A stretch of 37,559 nucleotides of DNA from Betaproteobacteria bacterium (GCA_025363575.1 JANYDM010000153.1:1-37559); one strand, 5' to 3'; shown: positions 1 to 8,645, numbered from the stretch's first letter. The notes: generated by a model from the letters alone, not told the origin. Program-made: numbers and translations.

Positions 1-938
1 CCCCATTTGTCGAGCTCGGCCTGGAAGAACTTCGCGAAGTCGGCGCTGCTGCCGCCGGCGGCTTCCATCCCCAGTCCCAGAAAACGCTCCTGCACTTCGC
101 GCTGTCCTAGTATCGTATTGATGTCGGCGTTGAGTGTTGCAACGACTTCGCGCGGCGTGCGCGCGGGCACGAACATGCCGTACCAGATCGTGATGTCGAA
201 GCCGGTAAGGCCGGTTTCATTGAGCAGCGGAATGTCGCCGGCCACTTTCGAGCGGCGCGTGCCGCTGATGCCGAGCGCTTTGACTTTGTGTGCGTTGAGC
301 AGCGGCAGCGCGGCGGGGATGCCCGGCATATAGAACGTGACTTGTCCTGCGGCAAGATCCGCGAGCGCCTGCGGCGAGCCTTTATACGGCACATGCACGA
401 CGTCGATCTTTGCCACTGACTTGAAGAGCTCGGCGGCCATGTGATCCGCGCTGCCGGTGCCGGACGACGCGAAGTTAATTGCGCCGGGCCGTGCGCGCGC
501 GAGTTTAATGAGGTCCTGCACCGATTTCACCGGCAACGATGAAGGCACGACCAGCACATAAGGCGTCGTGCTGAGCTGAACGAGCGGTGCGAGATCAGTG
601 CGTGCGTTGAACGGCAGGTTGCGCGCCAGCACCGTGCTGACGGCGAGGCCGTTGTTGGCCGTCAACAATGTATAGCCGTCCGGCGCGGCCCTGGCGACCA
701 GCTCGGTCGCAATGTTGCCGGTGGCGCCGGCTCGATTTTCAACCAGCACCGGCTGGTGCCAGTGATCGTTCAGTTTCTGCGCGACTATGCGCGCCACGAT
801 GTCGATAGTACTGCCGGCGGGGAAGCCGACTTCGATGCGAACGGACTTCTGCGGAAAGTTCTGGGCATGCACGGCCCCCGCAGCGAAGACGCAGCCGGCC
901 GCTATGCAGCTGCCCAGCAATTCGGCCCACTTAGTCAC
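1..938 (-). CDS. Bug/TctC-family periplasmic receptor, C-terminus cut by window edge
   Basis: Exported solute-binding protein of the tripartite tricarboxylate transport family. Members have a Venus-flytrap fold and bind small carboxylates in the periplasm; the ligand here is unknown. A GTG start at 938 is preferred because AGGAG lies 7 nt upstream, whereas the in-frame ATG at 944 directly abuts that site. The Sec signal peptide ends near Ala25 (VHA before QN). Family marks are PAGSTIDIVAR in the first ligand loop, DGYTLL, VPYKG followed by SPQALADLAAGQ, and IWYGMFVPA. About 312 residues are visible, and the reading frame is still open at base 1, so only the last few residues should be missing. 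It is divergent from the CMD-fold gene at 1102. Confidence 0.93.
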   Translation of the reverse strand, partial: MTKWAELLGSCIAAGCVFAAGAVHAQNFPQKSVRIEVGFPAGSTIDIVARIVAQKLNDHWHQPVLVENRAGATGNIATELVARAAPDGYTLLTANNGLAVSTVLARNLPFNARTDLAPLVQLSTTPYVLVVPSSLPVKSVQDLIKLARARPGAINFASSGTGSADHMAAELFKSVAKIDVVHVPYKGSPQALADLAAGQVTFYMPGIPAALPLLNAHKVKALGISGTRRSKVAGDIPLLNETGLTGFDITIWYGMFVPARTPREVVATLNADINTILGQREVQERFLGLGMEAAGGSSADFAKFFQAELDKW

Positions 939-966
939 GAACATTCTCCTCAATTAGCGTGGTCAA

Positions 967-996
967 AGTATCTGCGGGATCGTACGTTGTCGTCAA
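967..996 (-). promoter_or_regulatory. Candidate sigma70 promoter of the leftmost receptor gene
   Basis: On the minus strand a TTGACG box (991-996) is followed after 18 bp by GATACT (967-972). These match the -35 and -10 consensus at 5/6 and 4/6 positions. The -10 box lies about 29 bp upstream of the GTG start. This is inferred from motif match and position only. Confidence 0.45.
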
Positions 997-1101
997 TCCG
1001 CCCGCTCGACCGAAGGATTAGAATCAGGGTGAGCGCTGGCGGTCGACGGCCGGGTGCGGACAGACCGAAGCATGTGCACGATTCATAACCGGGAGACAAA
1101 G

Positions 1102-1647
1102 ATGGCCAGACTTAAATCAATTACCAGCCCCGACGATGTCGCGCCGAAGGACAGAGGCGTCGCCGAAAAAGTCGTCAAGAGCCGCGGCGCGATCCAGGGG
1201 CCTTTCACCATGTTGCTGCATTGCCCGGCGCTGGCTGAGCACATGGTGAACATCGGCGGCTACGTCCGCTTCGAGGGCTCGCTCGACAAGCGGGTCCGGG
1301 TGCTGGCGGCGATGGTCGTCGCGCGCGAGTTCGATGCGCTGTACGTGTGGGGCGCGCAGACCGGATCGGCGCGCCGGCAAAGCGTCCCCGAGGCGACTAT
1401 AACCGCGATACGTGAAAATCATTCGCGAGGAATCCAGCCGGAGGACGCGCAGATTGTGGATTTCACGCGCACGCTGATTCGCAAGCATCGCGTGGACGAC
1501 GCGACGGCGCAAGCGTTGCAGAAGCGCTTCGGCGACGAGCAGTTCATCGAGCTCGGCGGCACCATCGGCTATTACAGCATGCTCTCGATGATGGCGAACG
1601 CGTGCGAGCTGGAAGCCGGGCCGGGCGCCGAGGTCCTGCAGATGTAG
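1102..1647 (+). CDS. Carboxymuconolactone decarboxylase (CMD)-fold protein, active site altered
   Basis: This 181-residue all-helical protein resembles the AhpD/CMD superfamily, which includes gamma-carboxymuconolactone decarboxylase and peroxidase-like members. The recognisable core is the helix with RVRVLAAMVVAREFDA and then YVWGAQTGSARR (about residues 66-92), followed by the SVPEATITAIRE turn. CMD members of this type usually show a YEW followed by a His a few residues on. Here those positions are YVW and Gln, and there is no CxxC, so classical decarboxylase or peroxidase chemistry is doubtful. The start ATG at 1102 has GGGAGA about 7 nt upstream; upstream extension of the frame lacks a ribosome site. 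It is divergent from one Bug receptor and convergent with another. Function unknown. Confidence 0.85.
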   Translation: MARLKSITSPDDVAPKDRGVAEKVVKSRGAIQGPFTMLLHCPALAEHMVNIGGYVRFEGSLDKRVRVLAAMVVAREFDALYVWGAQTGSARRQSVPEATITAIRENHSRGIQPEDAQIVDFTRTLIRKHRVDDATAQALQKRFGDEQFIELGGTIGYYSMLSMMANACELEAGPGAEVLQM

Positions 1648-1680
1648 CGGGACGCATGACGGCGAATTTCCGCGCGTTGT

Positions 1681-2643
1681 TTACTCGAACTTCACGCCGG
1701 ACGTTTTCGCCACTTTGCCCCATTTCGCAATCTCGTTGCGTATGTAAATGCGCATCTGCTCCGGCGTGCCGTCCAGCGGCTCCGCGCCTTGCGCCATCAA
1801 CTTCGCGCGCACATCGGGGCCCTGCACGACGCTCACAATCGTTGTATTGAGCTGGCTGATAATCGCGCGCGGCGTTTTGGCGGGCGCCATCATTCCGTAC
1901 CATGTGCCCGATTCGAAACCCGCCACGCCCGATTCCGCGAAGGTCGGCAGATCGGGTGCTATCGTGCTGCGTTTGGCCGTCGTGATCGCGATGGCGCGCA
2001 GCCGTCCGCTGCGCACGTTGGGCATGACGGTCAGGGTATTGCCTATCGTCATCGACACGCTGCCGCCGATCGCGTCAGTTACCGCCGGCACCATGCCTTT
2101 ATAGGGCACGTGCAGGATGTCGACGCCCGCCAGCATCTTGAAAAGCTCGAATGCCAGATGCGGCGAGCTGCCGGTGCCGGGCGTGGCATAGGTGAGCTGA
2201 CCCGGTTTCGACTTCGCCAACGCGATCAGTTCTTGCAACGATCTCACGGGTTGAGCGGGATTGACGGCGAGTACGAACGGCGACGTCGCGATCATCGCGA
2301 CCGGCTCGAAATCGCGATTGAGGTCGTACGAAATCTTGCTGAAGATGGTCTGGCTGATCGCGGATGCCGCCGTCGCGCTCAACAGGGTGTAGCCATCCGG
2401 TGCGGCGTGCGCGGCGAGCTCGACGCCGATGTTGCCGGCCGCGCCCGGGCGGTTGTCGATAATGAACTGCTGGCCGAGGAGTTTCGCCAGTTCTGCCGTG
2501 ACCAGCCGTGTCGCGATGTCGACGCCCGCGCCGGGCGGGAAGTTGACCACCACGCGCACGGGCCGGGTTGGATAGGTTTGTGCGAGAGCGCTGCACGCCA
2601 GCAGCACGCCGGCTGCGGCGATGAGGTTGAAAGGTCGGCGCAT
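1681..2643 (-). CDS. Bug/TctC-family periplasmic receptor (second)
   Basis: A 320-residue receptor with a signal peptide ending near Ala21 (ALA before QTYPTRP). Ligand-loop signatures are PPGAGVDIATR, DGYTLL, VPYKG followed by MVPAVTDAIGGSVSM, and TWYGMMAPA. The start at 2643 has AGGGAA about 4 nt upstream; the frame can be extended to 2799 but that stretch overlaps the preceding gene and is unsupported. It is the last gene of an apparent three-gene run (MmgE/PrpD protein, DUF445 protein, receptor) and begins only 17 bp after the DUF445 stop. This suggests cotranscription and a ligand connected to the MmgE/PrpD substrate (inference). Cys17 lies in a weak lipobox-like context, but an ordinary signal peptidase I site fits better. 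Confidence 0.94.
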   Translation of the reverse strand: MRRPFNLIAAAGVLLACSALAQTYPTRPVRVVVNFPPGAGVDIATRLVTAELAKLLGQQFIIDNRPGAAGNIGVELAAHAAPDGYTLLSATAASAISQTIFSKISYDLNRDFEPVAMIATSPFVLAVNPAQPVRSLQELIALAKSKPGQLTYATPGTGSSPHLAFELFKMLAGVDILHVPYKGMVPAVTDAIGGSVSMTIGNTLTVMPNVRSGRLRAIAITTAKRSTIAPDLPTFAESGVAGFESGTWYGMMAPAKTPRAIISQLNTTIVSVVQGPDVRAKLMAQGAEPLDGTPEQMRIYIRNEIAKWGKVAKTSGVKFE

Positions 2644-2660
2644 GTTCCCTGTTCGCGATG

Positions 2661-3938
2661 CTACGAAGCAAGGAGTCGGTTGCAGGCGTAGATCAAGAGC
2701 CCGACCAGCCCGCCGACCAGCGTTCCGTTGATGCGGATGTACTGCAGGTCGCGGCCGATGTTGAGCTCGAGTTGCTGCACCATGTGGCGATCGTCCCACG
2801 CGCCAACCTGATCGGCAATGAACCTGCCGACCTTGCCGCGGTTTTGCTCCACGAGGGGCTTGACGAGCGCCTGGATTTTCTCGTTGATCCAGGCCTGCAT
2901 TTCAGCGTCGGCCTGCAATTTTGCGCCCATGTCCAGCACTGCGGCGGTGACCTGCGAGCGGATATGCGAATCGGTGCTTTGCAGATCGGCGCGCAGCCAG
3001 TCCCGCAGCTGCTGCCACAGCCCTGTCAAATAGGCGGCTACCTCGGGGCTGGCCAGGATCTGATCGCGAATCTGCTCGCCTTTGGCGCGGAACTGCGCAT
3101 CGCTCTTCAGCTTGACGATGAAGTCTGCGACGATGCGGTCGAACTTGTGCCGCAGCGCGTGCTGTTCGTCTTCCGCGACCTCCTTCAGGAACTGCGCCAG
3201 TCCCACCACCAGCTTTCTCGCCACGTAATTGCCGACGACATTGTTATAGTTGATCGCCTGCATGAGCGAGTTCAAATTCTTCTCTATGAGTCCGGCCAGC
3301 ATGGTGCGCGTCGTCTCGCGCCTCAGCATCGCGCGGGCCAGCCTGAGCGACTTGTGGAATATCTGCTGATGACGGCCGTTTTGCGTCAGCACGTCGAGCA
3401 GCTCGCCGCTCAGCCGCGAAAGGTCAGCAGTTTTCATGCGCGACACAATCGCTTCGTGCAGGAATCGCTGCACGCGCAGGTCTTCAACTGCATCGAGCCA
3501 GAACGCCATGCCTTTGGCGGCATAAGTGCCGAGCATGTCCGCGATATCGCGCTTGACGAGCCATTGCGCCAGGCGCGCGGCGGGGTCGAAGTCACGTATC
3601 CGTGAAAGTATCGTCTCGGTGCCGAGGAAATTGCTGGTGATGAACGAGCCGAGGTTTTGCGCGATACGGCCTTTGTTCGCCGGGATGATGGCCGTGTGCG
3701 GGATCGGGATGCCCATGGGATGACGGAACAGCGCGACCACCGCGAACCAGTCGGCGAGCGCGCCGACCATGGCGGCTTCGGCAAATGCAGCGACAACGGC
3801 GAGGCCCGGATAGCGGCGCTCGAAGGCGCGTGAGAGGAGATAAACCGCAGTGACCAGCACGAACAGCGAGGTGGCGGTCCACTTCGTCCGCGTGAGGGCC
3901 TGTTGCTTGTCGAGCGGGCTGTCGTAGAGAGTGTCCAT
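2661..3938 (-). CDS. DUF445 family membrane-anchored protein
   Basis: A 425-residue protein of the DUF445 (YjiN-like) family, whose molecular role is not established. Two N-terminal hydrophobic segments (about residues 20-38 and 48-68) precede the family hallmark ADWFAVVALFRHPMG and the IPHTAIIP stretch. A long helical, charged middle region follows, and a third hydrophobic segment lies at the C-terminus (about 403-421). Length agrees with the family. The ATG at 3938 has AAGGA 10 nt upstream; a TTG at 3959 could add seven residues but has no visible ribosome site. It sits between an MmgE/PrpD gene and a Bug receptor on the same strand, with gaps of 92 and 17 bp. Confidence 0.9.
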   Translation of the reverse strand: MDTLYDSPLDKQQALTRTKWTATSLFVLVTAVYLLSRAFERRYPGLAVVAAFAEAAMVGALADWFAVVALFRHPMGIPIPHTAIIPANKGRIAQNLGSFITSNFLGTETILSRIRDFDPAARLAQWLVKRDIADMLGTYAAKGMAFWLDAVEDLRVQRFLHEAIVSRMKTADLSRLSGELLDVLTQNGRHQQIFHKSLRLARAMLRRETTRTMLAGLIEKNLNSLMQAINYNNVVGNYVARKLVVGLAQFLKEVAEDEQHALRHKFDRIVADFIVKLKSDAQFRAKGEQIRDQILASPEVAAYLTGLWQQLRDWLRADLQSTDSHIRSQVTAAVLDMGAKLQADAEMQAWINEKIQALVKPLVEQNRGKVGRFIADQVGAWDDRHMVQQLELNIGRDLQYIRINGTLVGGLVGLLIYACNRLLAS

Positions 3939-4030
3939 GGTGTTGCCGTCCTTGTGCAATGGCGTGCCTCGCGCAGGCGCGCGTGTCGGTAGCGGCGGCC
4001 GGCGCCGGACAATTCCTGCGCGCCGAAGCG

Positions 4031-5458
4031 CTACAGGCGGCCGAGCGTTTGCGCGAGTTCGCGCGCGCTGTGCCGTTCGATGTCGAGCACGATGTCGCGG
4101 ATTTCGCGGGCACGCGCCGGGGTTGTTACGAGTTCCGCGTTTTCGAGAAACTTCGCGCCTATCTCATCGCCGCTCAGCGCCCGTTCGCCGGCGCCGCGGT
4201 TGATCTTGTCGACGTGCCTGAACGTCTTGCCGTTTTTCAGCGTTATCACCGCGCCGCCGGAGAAATATTCCGGGTACAGCGAATCGGGGTCGGCCTCGTA
4301 CGCGACGCGTGCCGCGAGCGCGAGTATGGCCGGATCGTTCAGCGCGTCGTCTTCCAGCTCCGCAAAGCCGCAGCGGCCGCGCACGAGCGCTGCCGCCAGC
4401 GTGTAGTAGACGCTGAACTTCGCGATGTAATCGCTGGCGGGCTTGCGCCTCAAATCCGGGTTTTCGCACACACTGTGGAAGACCGCGGGATGCAGCAGCG
4501 CACGGACTTCCGCGATGTCGTCCGGCTTGAACTGATGTTGCTGTTTCAGCGCGAGCACCGAGTCGATGCAGGCGTGCAGCATATGGCAGACCGGGTAGGG
4601 CTTGATCGCCACTTCCTCCGCGCGCCACGTCGTGCCGAGCCCTTCGACCAGTGCGTCGGGCCGGATGAGAGCGAGATGCGTGCCGGCGTGACTGCGGAAC
4701 AGGCCATCCTGGCCTTCGTAGATTTTGCGCGTGCCGATGAAACCGCTGCGCGCGAGGCTGGCGGCGGTGATCGCGCCGGCGCCGGCCCAGCCGGGATGGA
4801 AACGCTTGTTCCACGCGCCATCGGCGCGATGTTCGGCGAGTGCGGACGCAGTACTGCCGGCGAGACCTTGCGCGTAGACGAGCTGCTCCGCGTTGAGCCG
4901 CAGCAGATGGCCGGCGGCGAGCGCGCATCCCATGTGCCCGGCCACGCCGGTGGTGTGATAACCCGCTTTGAGCAGCGCACCGTTGGTAGCGGCGCCGACA
5001 CGCGTGGAAATTTCCACTGCGAGGAGATACGCCGTGAGCAGCTCCTTGCCGCTGCGGTCGAGAAACTCCGCCAGGCCAAGCGCGCATGGGAACGCTGACG
5101 AGCTCGGATGCACCGGGCCGCCCGGATGCGTATCGTCGTAATCGAGGCCGTGCGCGAGGATGCCGTTCATGATCACGGCGTCCTTCAGCGGCAGTTTCGC
5201 GCCCATACCGACTACCGTGCCCGAGCCGCTATCGGCCAGCGCCGTGAGTCCGCTCAGCGCGCGCTGCGCGAACTCGAATTTCGTCGCCGCCAGCGCAGTG
5301 CCGACGACGTCGAGGATGTGAAAGCGCGCGAAGTCGCGCAGGCGCTGCGGCAGCGCTGCGTAATCAACGCCTGCGGCGAATTCGGCAATCGTGCGCGAAA
5401 GCGAAGCAGCGGGGGCGGCTTCGGCGGATGCGTTGTTTACGGCGAGTTCGAGTTTCAT
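4031..5458 (-). CDS. MmgE/PrpD family protein (2-methylcitrate dehydratase-like)
   Basis: A 475-residue cytoplasmic protein of the MmgE/PrpD family, which contains 2-methylcitrate dehydratase (PrpD), cis-aconitate decarboxylase and many uncharacterised relatives. The family signature HGLDYDDTH lies at residues 103-111 with HPSS at 117-120. GAGAITAASLA and the conserved IKPYPVCHMLH stretch follow. No prpB, prpC or acnD is nearby, so a methylcitrate-cycle role is not supported. It is more likely an isomerase, decarboxylase or dehydratase for another tricarboxylate-like acid. The ATG at 5458 is chosen because conservation starts soon after; its ribosome site is weak, and a GTG at 5509 is a possible alternative. 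It heads an apparent run with DUF445 and a Bug receptor, a pairing that fits carboxylate uptake plus metabolism (inference). Confidence 0.9.
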   Translation of the reverse strand: MKLELAVNNASAEAAPAASLSRTIAEFAAGVDYAALPQRLRDFARFHILDVVGTALAATKFEFAQRALSGLTALADSGSGTVVGMGAKLPLKDAVIMNGILAHGLDYDDTHPGGPVHPSSSAFPCALGLAEFLDRSGKELLTAYLLAVEISTRVGAATNGALLKAGYHTTGVAGHMGCALAAGHLLRLNAEQLVYAQGLAGSTASALAEHRADGAWNKRFHPGWAGAGAITAASLARSGFIGTRKIYEGQDGLFRSHAGTHLALIRPDALVEGLGTTWRAEEVAIKPYPVCHMLHACIDSVLALKQQHQFKPDDIAEVRALLHPAVFHSVCENPDLRRKPASDYIAKFSVYYTLAAALVRGRCGFAELEDDALNDPAILALAARVAYEADPDSLYPEYFSGGAVITLKNGKTFRHVDKINRGAGERALSGDEIGAKFLENAELVTTPARAREIRDIVLDIERHSARELAQTLGRL

Positions 5459-5580
5459 GGCGGAGAGCCCGGTCGAGCGGAGTTTCAACTTTACACCAAT
5501 CGTCAGCACGGATCTGATGTCTGCCGCACGAACCGCGGAAGCGCGTAGAATTATTAGTCGTCAGCAGCGGGAGGAAGATC

Positions 5581-5784
5581 ATGTGTAAATTTTTCATGGC
5601 GGTTCTGGCGTTCGCCCTTGCCGGCTGCGGCGTCGAGACCGCGACTACTGCGGCGACCGGCGCTGCGATCAAGAAGCAGGAAGTCGAAGAAGGCAAAAAG
5701 ACCATGGAGCAGTCGCGGGCGCGCGTAAACCAGGCCATGGATCAAGTGCAGCAGCGCGCGGACAAAGACGCGGAAAAGCAGTAA
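5581..5784 (+). CDS. Small lipoprotein with helical, charged tail
   Basis: A 67-residue protein. The first 16 residues form a short signal peptide ending in the lipobox LAGC, so Cys16 should be lipid-modified. An Ala/Thr-rich linker follows, then a strongly charged helical segment from about residue 30 (KKQEVEEG to the end) rich in Lys, Glu, Gln and Arg, possibly a short coiled coil. The ribosome site GGGAGGA lies 5 nt before the ATG. It precedes the TfdA-like gene by 40 bp and may share its transcript, but no functional link is evident. The family is not recognised beyond the lipoprotein design. Confidence 0.78.
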   Translation: MCKFFMAVLAFALAGCGVETATTAATGAAIKKQEVEEGKKTMEQSRARVNQAMDQVQQRADKDAEKQ

Positions 5785-5824
5785 CGCGCGTCAGTCGTTA
5801 GATGGATTCGAGCAGGAGCGCCGC

Positions 5825-6757
5825 ATGAACATCACGATTTCGCCGGTCTTTGCCGATTTCGCCGCCGAGATCGGCGACGTGGATCTTGGGCAACCGCTGG
5901 CAGCGGAGGATTTTGCGGCCATTCAGCAGGCGTTCTGGCGCTACTCGGTGCTGATATTTTCCGGGCAGCAATTGACGGCCGGCCAGCACCTCGCGTTCAG
6001 CGAGCGCTGGGGCCCGGTGGAGCGCGAGCGCACGCTCGATCCGAAGGCGACGCCGACGCGCTACACAGGCAGCTTCGCCGACATCTCGAACCTCAATGCG
6101 GAAGGCAAGATCTGGGGCGAGACCAGCCGCCAGCGCATGTACAAGGCCGGCAACAAGCTATGGCATACCGACAGCTCGTTCAAATATCTGCCGAGCCTGT
6201 GCTCGCTTTTGTATTCCACCACCGTGGCGCCTGTCGGCGGCTTTACCCAGTTCGCGGACCAGCGCGCCGCGTACGATGCGCTGCCGGATGCGATGAAGAA
6301 AAAGCTCGACGGCCTCGTCGCCGAGCATTGCATCGCGCATTCGCGGCTGCGCAGCGGCTTCACCGAATTCAACGAGGACGAAAAGCGGCGCCTGCCGCCG
6401 GTGCCGCAGATGCTGGTGCGCACGATTCCGCAGAACCGCCGCAAATCCCTGTATGTGGCGTCGCACGCAGGCAGTATCTTCGGCATGCCCGGGGCGGAAG
6501 GGCGCGCGCTCATCGACGAGTTGATCGCGCATACGACGCAGCGCCAGTTCGTTTATACGCACCGCTGGCGGCCGAACGAGCTGGTGATGTGGGATAACCG
6601 CTGCACCATGCACCGCGGAACTGACTACGACGACTTGCGCTGGGTACGCGACATGCGGCGCGTGACGATCAGCGACGCCGCGAACTCCTGCGAGCAGGAA
6701 GGCGTGGCGCTGCCCGCGGAAGCTGTCGCCAGGCGCGCTGCTCAGCGCGTCGCCTGA
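5825..6757 (+). CDS. TauD/TfdA-family 2-oxoglutarate-dependent dioxygenase
   Basis: A 310-residue non-haem Fe(II)/2-oxoglutarate dioxygenase. The iron-binding facial triad is visible as LWHTDSSF (His114, Asp116) and the distal His263 in MWDNRCTMHRG; an Arg for 2-oxoglutarate lies in RDMRRVT (about 278-279). The arrangement of LWH-D-SSF, FADQRAAYDALP, TQRQFVYTHRW and the MWDNR..HRG block resembles TfdA (2,4-D dioxygenase) more than taurine dioxygenase as I recall those sequences. The substrate is therefore likely an aryloxyacetate, similar ether acid or sulfonate, but this is inference. AGGAG precedes the ATG by 7 nt. It ends 3 bp before the convergent Bug receptor gene. The C-terminus is about 20 residues longer than in TfdA. 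Confidence 0.92.
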   Translation: MNITISPVFADFAAEIGDVDLGQPLAAEDFAAIQQAFWRYSVLIFSGQQLTAGQHLAFSERWGPVERERTLDPKATPTRYTGSFADISNLNAEGKIWGETSRQRMYKAGNKLWHTDSSFKYLPSLCSLLYSTTVAPVGGFTQFADQRAAYDALPDAMKKKLDGLVAEHCIAHSRLRSGFTEFNEDEKRRLPPVPQMLVRTIPQNRRKSLYVASHAGSIFGMPGAEGRALIDELIAHTTQRQFVYTHRWRPNELVMWDNRCTMHRGTDYDDLRWVRDMRRVTISDAANSCEQEGVALPAEAVARRAAQRVA

Positions 6758-6760
6758 TCG

Positions 6761-7729
6761 TTACTCCGGCCGCACACCGGCGGCTTTGATCACACGGCCC
6801 CAGCGCTCGATCTCGGCCTTGATGTAAGCGTCGAATTCCTCCGGCGTGCTGCCGAGCGGCTCCACGCCTTCTTCGCTGAAGCGTTTCTTCACGTCGGGAC
6901 GCTGCAATATTTTCAGCAGCCCGGTATTCAGCCTGACGACAATTTCGCGTGGTGTTTTTGCGGGCGCGAGCGGACCGAACCACGTCGACGATTCGTAGCC
7001 GGGAACGCCCGCTTCGGCTATGGTGGGCAAATCGGGCATCATCGCCAGACGTTTAGTCGAACCGACCGCAAGTCCGCGCAGCCGGCCGGACTGCACGAAA
7101 GGATAAAGCGGCGGCACGCCGGTGATCGTGAGCTGGGTCTGGCCCGCGATCAAGTCCGTCACGAGCGGCCCTGTACCTTTGTACGGGATGGCCGTGATAT
7201 TCGTCCTGGTCAGCAGCTTGAAATATTCCGTGGCCAGATGCGACGCACTGCCGTTGCCGGACGAACCATAGTTGAGCCTGCCCGGCCGCGCTCTGGCCAG
7301 AGCAATGAGCTCTCTTACCGATTTCGCCGGCAGCGCCGGATGCACGACGAGCATGTTGGGCACCGACGCGAACAGCACGATGGGCGCAAAGTCCCTGACC
7401 GGATCGTACGGCAGCTGCTGATAAAGCGAGGGGCCGAAGCCGAATGTGCCCACGTGCCCGAAAATCAGCGTGTAGCCGTCGGGCGTGGATTTGGCAACGT
7501 ACTCGACACCTATGTTGCCGCCAGCGCCAGCGCGGTTTTCGACGATGACCTGCTGGCCGAGCGTCTCTTCGAGCTTTTTCGCCATGATGCGCGCGATGAG
7601 GTCAGTGCTGCCGCCCGGCACGAACGGGACGACGAGACGCACGGGCTTCGTGGGGTACGCGCCTTGCCCCATCGCGAGAGTATTCAATGCGGCTAATGTG
7701 GCGGCAGCCAGCATGCGGGTAGAGCGCAT
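6761..7729 (-). CDS. Bug/TctC-family periplasmic receptor (third)
   Basis: A 322-residue receptor. The signal peptide ends near residue 21-23 (AMG-Q-GAYPTKP). Signatures are VPGGSTDLIAR, DGYTLIFG, IPYKG followed by TGPLVTDLIAGQTQL, and TWFGPLAPA. Phe after the conserved Trp distinguishes it from its neighbours, which carry Tyr, His, Trp or Gln at that point of the binding cleft. The ribosome site is weak (AAGAAAG about 7 nt upstream of 7729). It is convergent with the TfdA-like gene (3 bp apart) and divergent from the class II aldolase gene. Either could act on its ligand. Confidence 0.93.
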   Translation of the reverse strand: MRSTRMLAAATLAALNTLAMGQGAYPTKPVRLVVPFVPGGSTDLIARIMAKKLEETLGQQVIVENRAGAGGNIGVEYVAKSTPDGYTLIFGHVGTFGFGPSLYQQLPYDPVRDFAPIVLFASVPNMLVVHPALPAKSVRELIALARARPGRLNYGSSGNGSASHLATEYFKLLTRTNITAIPYKGTGPLVTDLIAGQTQLTITGVPPLYPFVQSGRLRGLAVGSTKRLAMMPDLPTIAEAGVPGYESSTWFGPLAPAKTPREIVVRLNTGLLKILQRPDVKKRFSEEGVEPLGSTPEEFDAYIKAEIERWGRVIKAAGVRPE

Positions 7730-7811
7730 CGTTACTTTCTTCTGACTGCGGCAAAGAGCTTGAGTTTAAGCGCACCGGCATGCGCCTGTCACAGCGCGTA
7801 TCGCGGGCTTG

Positions 7812-7817
7812 TATAAT
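7812..7817 (+). promoter_or_regulatory. Candidate -10 box upstream of class II aldolase gene
   Basis: A perfect TATAAT lies 33 bp before the ATG at 7850, in a 120-bp divergent intergenic region. No good -35 box is present; the nearest, CTGTCA (7786-7791), matches 4/6 but with a 20-bp spacer. This may be an activator-dependent promoter. Confidence 0.4.
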
Positions 7818-7849
7818 TCTTCGACAAAACCACGCCGAGGGAGTGAGCC

Positions 7850-8632
7850 ATGAATGCCCCGCTGAGAAATGCCATCGCGCCCGTGCGCGGCACGGTGAGC
7901 GCCGCTGAATGGGAGGCGCGCGTCAACCTGGCCGCGTGCTACCGACTGATGCACATGTACGGCATGTCGGAAATGATTTCGAACCACATTACCGCGCGCG
8001 TTCCCGATGCGCCCGAACATTTTCTCGTTAATCCGTACGGCATGCTCTACAACCACGTCACCGCGTCATGCCTGATCAAGCTCGACGTCGAAGGCAACGT
8101 GCTGCTCAATCCGAATTCGGAGATCGGCGCGAGTCGCACCGGCTTCGTGATCCATGGCTGTATCCACGCCGCGCGCCAAGACGTCGACTGCATCATCCAC
8201 ACGCACACGCTGTCGGGCATGGCGGTGTCGGCGATGAAATGCGGCCTGCTGCCGATCGCGCAGATTTCGATGCGCTGGTCAAAAGGCGTGTCGTATCACG
8301 ACTACGAGAGCATAGCGACCGACCTCGACGAGCAGCAGCGGCTGGTGAAAGACCTCGGCGAGAATAACGCGATGATCATGCGCAACCACGGTCTGCTTAC
8401 CTGCGGCGTAAGCATCGCCGAATGCTTCAATGCAATGTTCTGGCTGAAGCGCGCGTGCGACCTGCAGGTGATGATGATGTCGTGCCACACCGAGATGGTC
8501 ACGCCGTCGCAGGAGATCATCGACAAGACGTGGCTCTCGTACCAGCCGGGCGTGCGCCGCTACTTTGGCGTGCTCGAGTGGCCGGCACTGCTGCAGGAAC
8601 TGGACCGGATCGATCCTTCTTACCGCGAGTAG
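7850..8632 (+). CDS. Class II aldolase/adducin family protein
   Basis: A 260-residue cytoplasmic metal-dependent enzyme of the class II aldolase/adducin family, which contains fuculose- and rhamnulose-phosphate aldolases, RibE-type epimerases and 3-oxo-acid decarboxylases. The zinc ligands are visible as HTH (His117, His119) and the distal NHG (His180). The position of the catalytic Glu of fuculose aldolase is not Glu here (TGFVIHG context, residues 97-103). A retro-aldol on a sugar phosphate is thus not assured, and a decarboxylase-like reaction is equally possible. GGGAGTGAG precedes the ATG. It is divergent from a Bug receptor and convergent, with a 13-bp gap, with the EthD-like gene. Confidence 0.9.
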   Translation: MNAPLRNAIAPVRGTVSAAEWEARVNLAACYRLMHMYGMSEMISNHITARVPDAPEHFLVNPYGMLYNHVTASCLIKLDVEGNVLLNPNSEIGASRTGFVIHGCIHAARQDVDCIIHTHTLSGMAVSAMKCGLLPIAQISMRWSKGVSYHDYESIATDLDEQQRLVKDLGENNAMIMRNHGLLTCGVSIAECFNAMFWLKRACDLQVMMMSCHTEMVTPSQEIIDKTWLSYQPGVRRYFGVLEWPALLQELDRIDPSYRE

Positions 8633-8645
8633 CGCGGCGCGGGGA

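Noticed and set aside
2658..3605. 315-codon plus-strand open frame antisense to DUF445
   Set aside because: The His/Gln/Val-rich translation is a shadow of the DUF445 gene.
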